64,000 bases of DNA, taken from Bdellovibrionales bacterium Ga0074139. Lineage in GTDB: Bacteria > Bdellovibrionota > Bdellovibrionia > Bdellovibrionales > Bdellovibrionaceae. The position numbers and the translations under genes were made by a program. Below the pieces are notes generated by a model, which saw nothing but the letters and a program-made list of their open reading frames with translations, searched no databases and was not told where the DNA came from. Below are positions 1-8,168 of this stretch, piece after piece (positions within the stretch are counted from its first letter, which is position 1; the number at the start of each line of letters is the position of its first letter). The stretch is from NCBI GenBank assembly GCA_001464795.1, contig LNEB01000004.1:57718-121717 (forward strand), in the 5' to 3' direction.

Positions 1-2
1 AT

Positions 3-860
3 TATCCCTTTAATAAATCACTTAACATGAGCACTGTTTATGAGGTCACACATTTACCTATAGAAAAGCTTGTTCCCTATATTCAAAATAAAAACGTTGA
101 TATTAAAATAGTTGTCTCTGCTACAGATCGCGATCAAAAAAATCCATTTTTAAGAAATTTAGAAAAAGTAAACACAGATATTTTACCGCAAATCGAGTTT
201 GATGAGGAAACCGATGGTATGATGATCTCAAAAGATAACTCTTGCTGTGATTTCAACAAAGACACCATTATCGTTCGTGATAATGCAAGCCTCTACACCC
301 TCATTCACGAGTTCCTACACTCTCAGATTCGAACTCAAAATAGAAATGGAGATAGAATCGGGCAAACATTTGCTACAAATCACAGAACACTCAATTTTCG
401 ACAGCAAAAGATCTTCCAAGACTCCATCAGACTTGTCGACAGCCGATGGAGAAGAGATTTGCTTTCAGCCTCTCAAGATTATGCTGATTTGTTATATGCT
501 AAAATTCAAGAAAGCCATGCTGAAGAAGCTATTATTGAAAAAGAATTATCTCGTTACATAGATTCAAAAAGCCCCTATTTTGAACCCAAAAGAACAAAAG
601 ATGGACTTCAGTACGGAGAGAATACTGTTAATAATGCTATCGACCTCTATAACTACATTCGTCAAGTTTTGATCGTTTCCAAGGGCAATGTTTTAAGATT
701 CCGGGACGAAATTAAAAACAATATTTTGCTCCCCGAGTACTCTAATGATTTAAGCGAAGAACAAGCTCAAGACTTTGCTAAGCAAACCGATCAAATACTT
801 GAATCACTTAAGAAAGCTGAAGTTGAAATAATTAAATTAAAAGAATTCTATTCTAAATAA
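3..860 (+). CDS. Putative metallopeptidase, 5' end cut by window edge
   Basis: The first in-frame ATG is at 27, but the frame is open all the way to base 3 with no stop and no ribosome binding site in front of that ATG, so the real gene most likely begins before the window. Counting from base 27 the visible protein is 277 residues. It carries an HEFLH motif (HExxH, about residues 94-98) in a TLIHEFLHSQ context, as in zinc metallopeptidases. A later SHAEEAIIE segment could supply a third ligand, but this is a guess. The C-terminal third is helical and charged. No family could be named. It ends 7 bp from the convergent msrBA gene. Confidence 0.6.
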   Translation, partial: YPFNKSLNMSTVYEVTHLPIEKLVPYIQNKNVDIKIVVSATDRDQKNPFLRNLEKVNTDILPQIEFDEETDGMMISKDNSCCDFNKDTIIVRDNASLYTLIHEFLHSQIRTQNRNGDRIGQTFATNHRTLNFRQQKIFQDSIRLVDSRWRRDLLSASQDYADLLYAKIQESHAEEAIIEKELSRYIDSKSPYFEPKRTKDGLQYGENTVNNAIDLYNYIRQVLIVSKGNVLRFRDEIKNNILLPEYSNDLSEEQAQDFAKQTDQILESLKKAEVEIIKLKEFYSK

Positions 861-867
861 ACGTTTT

Positions 868-1920
868 TTACTCACCCCAAACAGCTTTTAGCCGAGCATC
901 CCTACCACAGGATTTACGGTAGTACTGATAGCGAATGGGATTTTTTTTGTAGTAGTCTTGATGGTAATCTTCAGCTGAATAAAAAACACTTGTAGGCTCG
1001 AGGGCTACGAAAATTTCACCTTTTAATTGACCTGATTTTATCAGCTCAGATTTTGATTTTTCAAAAAGAGCTTTTTCCTCTTCATTGGAATAATAAACAG
1101 CTGCTGTGTAATGAACACCCTTATCACAGAACTGTCCTTTTGCATCATAGGGATCTATGTTCTTCCAAAAAATCTCTAGTAATTTTTCATACTTCAACTT
1201 TGTAGCATCATAGGTCACTTCCACCACTTCCCTATGCCCTGTACCACCCTTTGAAACAGCTTCATAACTAGGATTTTTTAGTGCCCCACCCGAGTATCCC
1301 GAAACAACACTGATAATTCCTAAGTTTTCATATTTCTCAAAATCTTTTTCAATGCACCAAAAGCAACCGGCAGCAAAAATAGCTTTTTTAGTTTTTTTTT
1401 CAGATTGAGGTTTGCGTTCTTTAAACAAGGGTAGGAATTGTCCATAGCCTAATTTTTCTAAATCTTGAACTGGAATAAACCGCATGGCGGCTGAGTTCAT
1501 ACAGTATCTGAGCCCTGTGGGTTTAGGCCCATCATTAAACACATGTCCCAAATGAGAATCAGCATATTTACTTCTGACTTCTGTGCGTACAGAAAAAAGA
1601 CTTCGATCTTCTTTTTCTACTAAATTTTCTTTTACCAGAGGTTGATAAAAACTAGGCCATCCGGATTTAGAATCATACTTATGAAGTGAGCTAAATAAAG
1701 GTTCACCCGAGACAATATCAACATAAATCCCCTCATCTTTATTTTGATCATACTCATTTTTAAATGGAGGTTCTGTGCCTTCATGCTGGGTCACTTGATA
1801 CTGCATGGAGGTCAGAGTTTTTTTAAGCTCAGCATCACTCGGCTTTTTAAATTTTTTTGCGTCCCATGAGTGAGCTTGCAAGGTTAAAAAAAGGCCTAAG
1901 GTCAGAATTAATTGAGTCAT
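868..1920 (-). CDS. Exported bifunctional methionine sulfoxide reductase MsrB-MsrA
   Basis: A 350-residue fusion with an N-terminal signal peptide (about residues 1-18), an MsrB domain (about 35-150) and an MsrA domain (about 178-340). MsrB shows the RYCMNSA catalytic cysteine (C140) and the [11 protein letters not shown] motif. MsrA shows GCFWC (C186, C189). Together they reduce R- and S-methionine sulfoxide in proteins; export suggests repair of envelope or secreted proteins, as for other periplasmic or secreted Msr fusions. The two CxxC zinc pairs found in many MsrB proteins are absent ([13 protein letters not shown] instead of a Cys pair), so this is a zinc-free type. The domain order is B then A. 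A TAGGAG site sits just before the ATG. Confidence 0.93.
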   Translation of the reverse strand: MTQLILTLGLFLTLQAHSWDAKKFKKPSDAELKKTLTSMQYQVTQHEGTEPPFKNEYDQNKDEGIYVDIVSGEPLFSSLHKYDSKSGWPSFYQPLVKENLVEKEDRSLFSVRTEVRSKYADSHLGHVFNDGPKPTGLRYCMNSAAMRFIPVQDLEKLGYGQFLPLFKERKPQSEKKTKKAIFAAGCFWCIEKDFEKYENLGIISVVSGYSGGALKNPSYEAVSKGGTGHREVVEVTYDATKLKYEKLLEIFWKNIDPYDAKGQFCDKGVHYTAAVYYSNEEEKALFEKSKSELIKSGQLKGEIFVALEPTSVFYSAEDYHQDYYKKNPIRYQYYRKSCGRDARLKAVWGE

Positions 1921-2007
1921 ATTGGCTCCTAGTAGAAACAGTCTGTGTTTAAAGGCTCCTGATTATTACACTTGCTTAAAAATCAAAAACCTGTTTCCAA
2001 TCCATAG

Positions 2008-2736
2008 ATGCTAAGTTCACTCTTAAGTTTATTCCTCAGTCCTGTTTTCGCAAACGAAATTCATTTAAAAACAGCAGGATCTGCCAAATCCCAATCTGTT
2101 GTTTTTGTCCATGGCTCACCAGGAACCTGGCAGGCTTGGGAAGAGTATCTAAATGACTCAGATCTTAAAAAAAACTTTTTTCTTATAGCTGTGGACCGGC
2201 CTGGGTTTGGCAAATCAGGTTCAGGACAATTTGAACCCTCATTGGATATCCAAGCTGAAAAAATTTTGTCAGCCGTTCAATCTCTGGCAAATGATCAAAA
2301 AATGATTCTGGTGGGTCACTCGTTTGGCGGCCCCGTCATACTCAAAATGGCAATGAAATACCCCCAGCAAATTAAAAAAATAATTTTGGTTTCATCACCG
2401 GCTGATCCAGAATTGGAAAAACTCACTTGGTATCAAAAATTAGGACTAAGCCCAATGATCAGTTGGGCGCTACCTAAAGCTCTTTATTCTTGTGTTCATG
2501 AAATTGAAGCTTTAAAGCTTGAGCTTGAAAAGATGCAAGACCATTGGAGTGAAATCCAAGCTCAAGTTATCATTCTTCACGGAAAAAAAGACTCTCTAGT
2601 GCCTGTGGAAAATGTGAGTTTTATGCTACAAAAAATTCCCAAGGAATTATTGAAATCAGTGGTCATTTTTGAAAAAGGAAATCATTTTCTTCCCTGGAAT
2701 CAGAAGGAAGAAATTATTAAGGCCATTACTTTTTAA
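2008..2736 (+). CDS. Exported alpha/beta hydrolase
   Basis: A 242-residue protein with a short signal peptide ending near PVFA (residue 15). The fold is recognisable from HGSPGTW (oxyanion loop, about 35-41), DRPGFGKS, the nucleophile elbow GHSFGG (Ser105), HGKKDSLVP (acid) and KGNHFLPW (catalytic His). This is a generic serine hydrolase of the alpha/beta fold; the substrate cannot be inferred. It is divergent from msrBA with an 87-bp gap, and its 3' end overlaps the convergent small ORF at 2726-2905 by 11 bp. Confidence 0.85.
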   Translation: MLSSLLSLFLSPVFANEIHLKTAGSAKSQSVVFVHGSPGTWQAWEEYLNDSDLKKNFFLIAVDRPGFGKSGSGQFEPSLDIQAEKILSAVQSLANDQKMILVGHSFGGPVILKMAMKYPQQIKKIILVSSPADPELEKLTWYQKLGLSPMISWALPKALYSCVHEIEALKLELEKMQDHWSEIQAQVIILHGKKDSLVPVENVSFMLQKIPKELLKSVVIFEKGNHFLPWNQKEEIIKAITF

Positions 2737-2905
2737 GTTGTGATTTTATAATTTTTAATTCCTCAAGGGTGGCTAATTCTCCTGCTTTTTTTAAATCCAA
2801 AAATAATTCGAGAGCTTTTTGATGAGCTTCGATACGTTGCTCATAAGTAAGGCTTAGTTTTTCGATTATAGCTGAAATATGAAGCTGACTTTGATCATCT
2901 GTCAT
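2726..2905 (-). CDS. Small hypothetical protein, 59 aa
   Basis: The ATG is at 2905 and the TAA at 2726. The product begins MTDDQSQLHISAII and ends in IIKSQLKK. It is entirely helical in character, with charged and leucine residues in heptad-like spacing (coiled coil or helical hairpin), no signal peptide and no transmembrane segment. It lies 46 bp downstream of the thioesterase stop on the same strand, so it may be the last gene of that transcript. It overlaps the tail of the alpha/beta hydrolase gene. Function unknown. The biased amino-acid content (E, K, L) supports coding, but the frame is short. Confidence 0.5.
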   Translation of the reverse strand: MTDDQSQLHISAIIEKLSLTYEQRIEAHQKALELFLDLKKAGELATLEELKIIKSQLKK

Positions 2906-2951
2906 GTTTAAGAAAATTACACAAAAAAGAGGCGTAATTCCATAAAAATTA

Positions 2952-3434
2952 TCAACCCAGCTGCTTGTACTTTTCTTTTCGTTTTAATCGATCGGCCCTA
3001 CGAAGTTCAGCTTCTTGGAAGCGCCGCTTTTGATCAACAGTCTCTGCAAGTAGTGGTGGAACAGCTGTGGGCTTGCCATCAGAGCCTAAAGCCACAAAGG
3101 TCAAATAAGCAGAAGCGGTATGAAAACTTTCTCCTGTTTTAGGGTTTTCACTTTGCACACGAACGCCCACTTCCATGGAAGATCTTGAGACATAATTAAT
3201 GCTGGCTTTTAGATTCACAACCCAGCCTTTATAAATCGGTGCTAAAAAATGCAGCTCATCGATGCTGGCGGTGACGACTTCTTTTTGTGAATGTCTTTGA
3301 GCACAAATGGCACCTGCGATATCAATCCAGGACATGACAGTCCCACCGAAAACGGTGTCGAGAGCATTTGTGTGAGAGGGTAAAACAAGTTGGGTCATGA
3401 CCACTTCAGAAGCTTTTACAGTTCTTGCTTCCAT
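2952..3434 (-). CDS. Acyl-CoA thioesterase, hotdog fold
   Basis: A hexameric-type acyl-CoA hydrolase of the YciA/BFIT family (160 aa). Visible are LPSHTNALDTVFGGTVMSWID, typical of the catalytic Asn/Asp region, and a C-terminal strand STHTASAYLTF-like segment (FHTASAYLTFVAL). These enzymes release free fatty acids from acyl-CoA in the cytosol. The frame could open at a TTG (3449) or an ATG (3440), but a GGGGG site at best spacing (8 nt) favours the ATG at 3434. The C-terminus is a charged helix rich in Arg and Lys. Confidence 0.88.
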   Translation of the reverse strand: MEARTVKASEVVMTQLVLPSHTNALDTVFGGTVMSWIDIAGAICAQRHSQKEVVTASIDELHFLAPIYKGWVVNLKASINYVSRSSMEVGVRVQSENPKTGESFHTASAYLTFVALGSDGKPTAVPPLLAETVDQKRRFQEAELRRADRLKRKEKYKQLG

Positions 3435-3481
3435 GATCATGACCCCCAAATAGTATCAGAACTTAATACGAGACTAGAGTC

Positions 3482-3880
3482 TTACAGTCCGCCCATTCCA
3501 ATATCTGAATTTCCATTTCCGTTCGTACCATTACCCGTTACATTTCTGTTAATTCCAGATCCGGGAAGAGTCGTTACTGTCGAACTTCCTGCAGGAATCG
3601 TTTGAGTATAAGTATTTTGTTGAGCTGCTTGCGCGGCACTTGCTTCCACTCGTGCTTCGCTTTCCACGAAACCGAGGTGAGGTAAACACCATACGATTAA
3701 TTGCGCTCGCGATTTTACATTCATCTTCTTATAGATGTTTGTAAGATGAAATTTAACCGTCTTTTCTGTAACGAAAAGTTGGTTGGCCACTTCCTTGTTG
3801 GAGAGTCCTTTCGAAACGAGTTCAGCCACTTCGGCCTCACGATTCGATAAACCCTTCTGTATCAGGACATCTCTGAGCAT
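3482..3880 (-). CDS. Standalone LuxR-type HTH regulator
   Basis: A 132-residue protein. Residues about 8-68 form a LuxR/FixJ-type DNA-binding domain: LSNREAEVAELVSKGLSNKEVA, then the recognition helix TEKTVKFHLTNIYKKM. There is no receiver or autoinducer domain; the HTH is near the N-terminus. The remaining 60 residues are low-complexity, first Ala/Gln/Thr-rich, then Gly/Asn-rich (NGTNGNGNSDIGMGGL), which is unusual for this family. A strong AGGAGG site precedes the ATG. It lies divergent to the cheY-cheX pair with a 280-bp gap, so it could control those genes, but that is only positional. Confidence 0.85.
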   Translation of the reverse strand: MLRDVLIQKGLSNREAEVAELVSKGLSNKEVANQLFVTEKTVKFHLTNIYKKMNVKSRAQLIVWCLPHLGFVESEARVEASAAQAAQQNTYTQTIPAGSSTVTTLPGSGINRNVTGNGTNGNGNSDIGMGGL

Positions 3881-4160
3881 CCTTGCTCCTCCTGTAAGTT
3901 GTTATTGTTGAACCTTATAATTTATATTTGAGCCACGTCCTTAGTTAAGAACCATCACTGGTCCTTCCGGGTTAAAAGACCTGAAAATCTTTTAATTCGT
4001 CTAATCGCGAGACACCACACCTGTATTTAAGTCTGACAGAAAAAAACCCAGGCTGGCAAGAGGTCTATGCTTCAAGTTTTTTAAAACTAGACCGAAAAGA
4101 GAGTGTACTAAGACAATTTCGCTAACAAAGACTCTTTAACAGAGGCAAAGGATAAATATT
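3881..4160. promoter_or_regulatory. Divergent intergenic region between luxR-type gene and cheY
   Basis: 280 bp without a plausible gene. It must hold the promoters of the LuxR-type gene (leftward) and of cheY-cheX (rightward). An imperfect inverted pair AAAAGACC...AATCTTTT lies near 3973-3996. I could not place a convincing sigma-70 or sigma-28 promoter. The cheY ribosome site is AAAGGA just before 4161. Confidence 0.4.
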
Positions 4161-4583
4161 ATGTTTCCCAAAGAGACCAAATTCCTAGTGATCGACGATT
4201 TTGCGACAATGCGAAAAATAATTAAAAAGGTCCTGTCTGAGCTTGGCTACACCAATGTGACAGAAGCTGATGATGGAGCTACAGGCTGGCCCTTGATTCA
4301 ACAGGCCCATGCCAGCAATGAACCTTTTCAGTTTGTGATCTCGGACTGGAATATGCCTCAAATGCAAGGCATCGACTTACTTAAGCACTGCCGTGCTGAT
4401 GCCAGGTTCAAAGCCCTACCCTTCATGCTTGTCACTGCAGAAAGTGAACAAAAACAAATACTAGAAGCTGCTAAGGCTGGAGTTTCTAACTACGTGGTGA
4501 AACCCTTTAATTCTGTGACTCTGAAACAGAAATTAGAGCAAGTTTACGCCAAGGTTTCAACATCAACAGCTAAAGCCGCTTAA
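4161..4583 (+). CDS. cheY: CheY-like single-domain response regulator
   Basis: A 140-residue receiver domain with no output domain. The acidic pocket is D12-D13, the phospho-acceptor D62 (ISDWNMP), the switch threonine T92 (VTAES) and the conserved lysine K114 (VVKPF). This set matches chemotaxis CheY: the phosphorylated form binds the flagellar switch. A short Ala/Thr-rich tail follows the domain. It lies 27 bp upstream of a CheX-type phosphatase gene in the same direction, which strengthens the chemotaxis assignment. The ribosome site is AAAGGA. Confidence 0.92.
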   Translation: MFPKETKFLVIDDFATMRKIIKKVLSELGYTNVTEADDGATGWPLIQQAHASNEPFQFVISDWNMPQMQGIDLLKHCRADARFKALPFMLVTAESEQKQILEAAKAGVSNYVVKPFNSVTLKQKLEQVYAKVSTSTAKAA

Positions 4584-4610
4584 ACCACGTTAAGCAGAAT
4601 CGAGTTTTTC

Positions 4611-5108
4611 ATGGGCGCACCAAAACTAGAGGGTCATCCATTATTTGAAAAGAAAACCATAGAGGCTTTTATCAAAGGTATCCAAGACACTCTTGGAACC
4701 ATGGCTTCCACCACAGTTAAAAATGGTAGACCCCACATCGAAAATCATTTTGAAATGAAAGGTGATGTGGCAGCGATCGTGGGCCTTGTGGCTCCTCCGC
4801 TAAAAGGAAATTTTATTATTTCTTTCACCAAACAGGCCATGCTGCAGATCTATAAAAATATGCTGGGCGAAGAGCCAGGTGAAATTAATTCGGAAGTGAA
4901 AGATGCCATTGGCGAGATCGCCAATATGGTTTATGGATCATCAAAAACACTACTTAATCAAGATGGCTACAACTTTCAAATGGCCTTACCCACTGTGGTA
5001 CTTGGTGAATATTTCCCAGCTAAGGACCATCAAGGTGTGACGCTGGTCATTCCCTTTAGCTTCGAAAACGATCAGCAACTTTTCGTGCAAATCACAGTTA
5101 ATACATAA
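4611..5108 (+). CDS. cheX: CheX-type CheY-P phosphatase
   Basis: A 165-residue protein of the CheC/CheX/FliY family, CheX subtype. The active-site ExxN signature is visible as GEIANMVYG (E102, N105), preceded by the helix EINSEVKDAIGE. CheX dimers dephosphorylate CheY-P and so terminate the chemotactic signal. Only one ExxN motif is present, as expected for CheX and unlike CheC, which has two. It is co-transcribed with cheY upstream and is followed by a clear intrinsic terminator. Confidence 0.88.
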   Translation: MGAPKLEGHPLFEKKTIEAFIKGIQDTLGTMASTTVKNGRPHIENHFEMKGDVAAIVGLVAPPLKGNFIISFTKQAMLQIYKNMLGEEPGEINSEVKDAIGEIANMVYGSSKTLLNQDGYNFQMALPTVVLGEYFPAKDHQGVTLVIPFSFENDQQLFVQITVNT

Positions 5109-5117
5109 ATACAAAAT

Positions 5118-5153
5118 ATCAGCGCTTCCTTTTCTTAGGCGCTGATTTTTTTT
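5118..5153 (+). terminator. Intrinsic terminator of cheY-cheX
   Basis: An 8-bp perfect stem, ATCAGCGC (5118-5125) with GCGCTGAT (5139-5146), 13-nt loop, then a run of eight T. It stands 9 bp after the cheX stop. The hairpin DNA also encodes the stop codon and last residues of the convergent lipoprotein gene. Confidence 0.85.
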
Positions 5154-5346
5154 GCTTTTTTGATTTCTTAATTGATGCGGGTTCCCGCTTCTTTTTATTC
5201 TGCTTTTTAAATTTTTGATCGGTCTTTAAGTACTCCATGGCTACTTTTTTGCCCGTTCGAGGCTTGAGCTTTCCTTCAGAAGTGGCACAAGATAAAATAA
5301 TCCCTGAGGCAATCAGGCCTGCGGTTAGAGCTTGAATGAAAGTCAT
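5119..5346 (-). CDS. Small lipoprotein with a highly basic tail
   Basis: A 75-residue protein. The N-terminal signal segment MTFIQALTAGLIASGIILSC ends in a lipobox (ILSC, Cys about residue 20), so it is probably a lipoprotein. The mature part is extremely Lys/Arg-rich (repeated KKSKKQKK-type stretches to the end). Such a tail could bind nucleic acid, teichoic-like polymers, LPS or peptidoglycan; nothing further can be said. Its 3' end lies inside the terminator of the convergent cheX gene. Confidence 0.65.
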   Translation of the reverse strand: MTFIQALTAGLIASGIILSCATSEGKLKPRTGKKVAMEYLKTDQKFKKQNKKKREPASIKKSKKQKKSAPKKRKR

Positions 5347-5364
5347 GAAAATTCATCGGAAAAT

Positions 5365-6567
5365 TTAGGTATTAACTTTAAATCTCAAGTTGAGATATTC
5401 GAAAGCCTGCTGCCTATCACTCCAACCCTGCTCTAACTGCAGTAAGTAAAGCTTTTCTAAAGCACGGCCCAAATCAGCGCCTTGAAAGTGATCCTTTAAA
5501 TCATGACCGTTTAATAATGGTTGAGGCAAAGGCCCCATTTCATTTAATTTCTCTTTTAATGAAATCCACTTTGGATTTTGATTAAGCACTGTGTTGACTA
5601 CCCAAGCTTTTGTGGGATCATTCCAATCCAGCCTTTGCTGCGAGAATTTTAAATCTAAAAACTGATCCACTTTTTGATAATAAGCTTGAGCTTTTAAAAT
5701 ATTTTTTTGAATTTCTGAGGAGAGCTTGAACTGAGTCAGTCGCTTTTGAGAATCTTGAAAGCCATACATAACAAAAAAGTAATGCAGCCAAATATTTCCT
5801 TTACTTACATGCTCAAAATCATTCAGATAGGGCTTTACTAAACCTGGATTTAAAACTTCAGCCATTCCACTTTGCCAAAATAACTGAAAAGCTTTTTTTA
5901 AATCTTGGCCCTTCCAAAGTTTGTAAATTTCATCAGTGATTCTCTCAGGGCTGACTTTTTTTATACCACCGATGTCTTGCTTCATGGCCTTCCATGTTTC
6001 GGCCTCAATTTCAAAACCCAGCTGGGAAACAAAGCGAATTAATCTTAAGCGCCTTAGCTCGTCTTCTTGAAATCTTAAAAAAGGATCCCCCACTGCACGA
6101 AGTGTTTTATTTTTTAAATCTGCCAAACCGTCCACAAAATCATACAGAACATCTTGAATGGGATCATAAAAAAGAGCGTTCACGGTGAAGTCTCGCCTTT
6201 GAGCATCTTCTTTGATGCCCACAAAATTCACTGTTTCAGGCCTTCGACCATCCTTGTAGGGTCCATCTTTACGGAATGTGGCCACTTCCAGTGATTGATG
6301 TTTGATGATCACCCGAATCACACCAAAGGCTTTCCCCACAGCTACGGTATGGGGAAAAAGCTTTTCCACTTCTTCAGGAAGTGCACTGGTTGCGATATCA
6401 ATATCAATATTTTCAATATCTGATCGTAAATTGATGATGTCTCGAACGGATCCACCAGCAAATACAGCTTGATATCCTGATTCTTGTAATTTTTTAATAA
6501 TCACTAAACTTGAATCAAACTGCAGAATTTTAGTAAAATTAAGTTTCAGCCCCTTGTGATCTTGCAT
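5365..6567 (-). CDS. CCA-adding tRNA nucleotidyltransferase / poly(A) polymerase family
   Basis: A 400-residue class II nucleotidyltransferase. The nucleotidyltransferase head shows FAGGSVRD (about 37-43) and the metal-binding DIDIAT (D55, D57), then the FRKDGPYKDGRRPETV loop and RRDFTVNALFYDP, followed by the RNA-binding neck with DPFLRFQEDELRRLRLIRF. It adds CCA to tRNA 3' ends, or poly(A) in PcnB relatives; CCA addition is more likely from the compact C-terminus. The ATG is only 24 bp from the divergent queG start, so each promoter must lie in the other gene's coding sequence. Confidence 0.88.
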   Translation of the reverse strand: MQDHKGLKLNFTKILQFDSSLVIIKKLQESGYQAVFAGGSVRDIINLRSDIENIDIDIATSALPEEVEKLFPHTVAVGKAFGVIRVIIKHQSLEVATFRKDGPYKDGRRPETVNFVGIKEDAQRRDFTVNALFYDPIQDVLYDFVDGLADLKNKTLRAVGDPFLRFQEDELRRLRLIRFVSQLGFEIEAETWKAMKQDIGGIKKVSPERITDEIYKLWKGQDLKKAFQLFWQSGMAEVLNPGLVKPYLNDFEHVSKGNIWLHYFFVMYGFQDSQKRLTQFKLSSEIQKNILKAQAYYQKVDQFLDLKFSQQRLDWNDPTKAWVVNTVLNQNPKWISLKEKLNEMGPLPQPLLNGHDLKDHFQGADLGRALEKLYLLQLEQGWSDRQQAFEYLNLRFKVNT

Positions 6568-6591
6568 GGGTTCATTGTAGCCTGGTGGCCT

Positions 6592-7626
6592 ATGGAATGG
6601 GAATTAAAACTTCAAAAATACAGTGAGCTTGCGGGGGCCTTAAGATCAGGCGTGACTCAACTGACTCAGCCTTTGACCATTTCCCATTATGAAAATTGGC
6701 TTGATAGTAATCATCATGCCGACATGGAGTATTTAAAAAATCATCTGGATTTCAAAAAAAATCCTCTCACCTGGCAACCCTTGATGCGCTCCGCTTTCGT
6801 TTTCGCTTTTCAATACCACCCTCATCCTGAAGGACCTTCACCACTTCCAGGCTCAAGACTTGCCATGTATGCAAGCGGTCAGGATTACCATTTTTGGATG
6901 AAGGATCGATTACAAAAAGTCATTGATGATTTAAAAATAGAATTTCCTGAAGCTGAATTTCAAGCCCACACCGATTCATCACCCGTTCTCGAGCGGGATT
7001 TAGCCGCCCGAGCTGGCCTTGGATGGTTTGGTAAAAATACTTGCCTCATTCATCCACAAAACGGCAGTTTATTTTTAATCGGAGAGATTTTAACCTCTCT
7101 GGATATTCAATTCGTTACAAAACCTGTTCATGACTTTTGTGGAACCTGCACAAAATGCATGGACTCTTGCCCGACGGCTGCATTAACAGAATCCAGGCAA
7201 CTGGTGGCCGATAAGTGCATCAGTTATTGGACCATCGAGTCTCGAAAAATCCCACCGGAAAACATAAGAAATAAAATGGGTGATTGGCTATTTGGCTGTG
7301 ATATTTGCCAAACTGTTTGTCCGTGGAATCAAAAAGCCTTCAAACGTACTTTGGAAATTAAAAATATTTTAGATCTTAATACCGAAGAGACAAAAAATCT
7401 AGAAGAGGAACTGAGATGGATTTTATCCAGTAGTAACAATCAAATCCAAAAGAAATTGATGGGATCCCCCCTACTTCGAACTGGCGGAAAAGGTTTAAAA
7501 AGAAATACTTTAATTGTTTGTGCCAACAGAAAAATAACAGCACTACTGCCTGAGGTTCAAAAATTAGCTGATGATGAATTCTTAGGAGAGCTTGCCAAAT
7601 GGTGTGAAAAGCAATTAAAGACCTAA
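6592..7626 (+). CDS. queG: Epoxyqueuosine reductase
   Basis: QueG catalyses the last step of queuosine synthesis in tRNA (epoxyqueuosine to queuosine), using cobalamin and two [4Fe-4S] clusters. Diagnostic segments are ERDLAARAGLGWFGKNT and the two cluster motifs CGTCTKCMDSCP and CDICQTVCPW. The frame opens at a GTG at 6556, but this overlaps the start of the divergent tRNA nucleotidyltransferase gene; the ATG at 6592 (MEWELKLQK) gives a normal N-terminus (344 aa). Two tRNA maturation genes are therefore head to head. The 3' end overlaps the convergent gene by 12 bp. Confidence 0.92.
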   Translation: MEWELKLQKYSELAGALRSGVTQLTQPLTISHYENWLDSNHHADMEYLKNHLDFKKNPLTWQPLMRSAFVFAFQYHPHPEGPSPLPGSRLAMYASGQDYHFWMKDRLQKVIDDLKIEFPEAEFQAHTDSSPVLERDLAARAGLGWFGKNTCLIHPQNGSLFLIGEILTSLDIQFVTKPVHDFCGTCTKCMDSCPTAALTESRQLVADKCISYWTIESRKIPPENIRNKMGDWLFGCDICQTVCPWNQKAFKRTLEIKNILDLNTEETKNLEEELRWILSSSNNQIQKKLMGSPLLRTGGKGLKRNTLIVCANRKITALLPEVQKLADDEFLGELAKWCEKQLKT

Positions 7627-8130
7627 TTTTTTTAAAAGATCGTCGATTTCATTTTGCTGCATTTTGGTAACTGATCCTTTGGAATTTTTCTCGATTTGAT
7701 CAAACTGAAAGGACATCCATTTCATTCGGTCTAAAAAAGTTGTCGTGAACAACTTTAATAGTTCGGCCCGTTTCATATTCACTTGGCTTAGCAAAGTTTT
7801 GACCATTTCGACGGCATCCAAAAGTAAAGCCACACACACACTGTAAAGCTGATCATTGTTTTGAATTTTTGCCCCTTGGTAGCCAACGGATTTACAAATG
7901 GCACAGTAATCACCCACCAAGTGCAGAGCATGCTCTGTGGAGGTACCTAATGCTAAACTTTTTGCTCCCCCCATCACTCGATCGATGAGGTTTGCAAACT
8001 CGGAAAGCTTCTCGACTTCCGACGGGTCTTGTTCAATATTTTCTAAAAGTTCTATACATTTATCGACAAGACTCAGTGACTCTTGGACAAAATCATCTAA
8101 TATGGATGGATCAAGTTCTTGTGTAGACAT
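7615..8130 (-). CDS. Hpt-like four-helix protein with CheZ-like CheY-binding tail
   Basis: A 171-residue helical protein. The first half resembles histidine phosphotransfer domains of CheA type (ILDDFVQESLSLVDKCIELLENIE...), but at the place of the phospho-histidine it reads LIDRVMGGAKSLAL with no His, so it should not accept phosphate. The last twelve residues, NEIDDLLKKLGL, closely resemble the C-terminal CheY-binding peptide of E. coli CheZ (DQVDDLLDSLGF) and the EIDALL peptide of FliM. I infer that the protein binds CheY-P and may be a CheZ-like phosphatase or sink. It is divergent from the HD-GYP gene at 8169. Confidence 0.7.
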   Translation of the reverse strand: MSTQELDPSILDDFVQESLSLVDKCIELLENIEQDPSEVEKLSEFANLIDRVMGGAKSLALGTSTEHALHLVGDYCAICKSVGYQGAKIQNNDQLYSVCVALLLDAVEMVKTLLSQVNMKRAELLKLFTTTFLDRMKWMSFQFDQIEKNSKGSVTKMQQNEIDDLLKKLGL

Positions 8131-8168
8131 ACTACATGAAGCTTAATACTAACGAAGGCCTAAAAACA

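Noticed and set aside
3940..4080. Sigma-28 (flagellar) promoter before cheY
   Set aside because: No TAAA with a properly spaced GCCGATAA-like element was found.
6556..6591. GTG start for queG
   Set aside because: It would overlap the start of the divergent gene and adds a non-conserved peptide; the ATG at 6592 is better.
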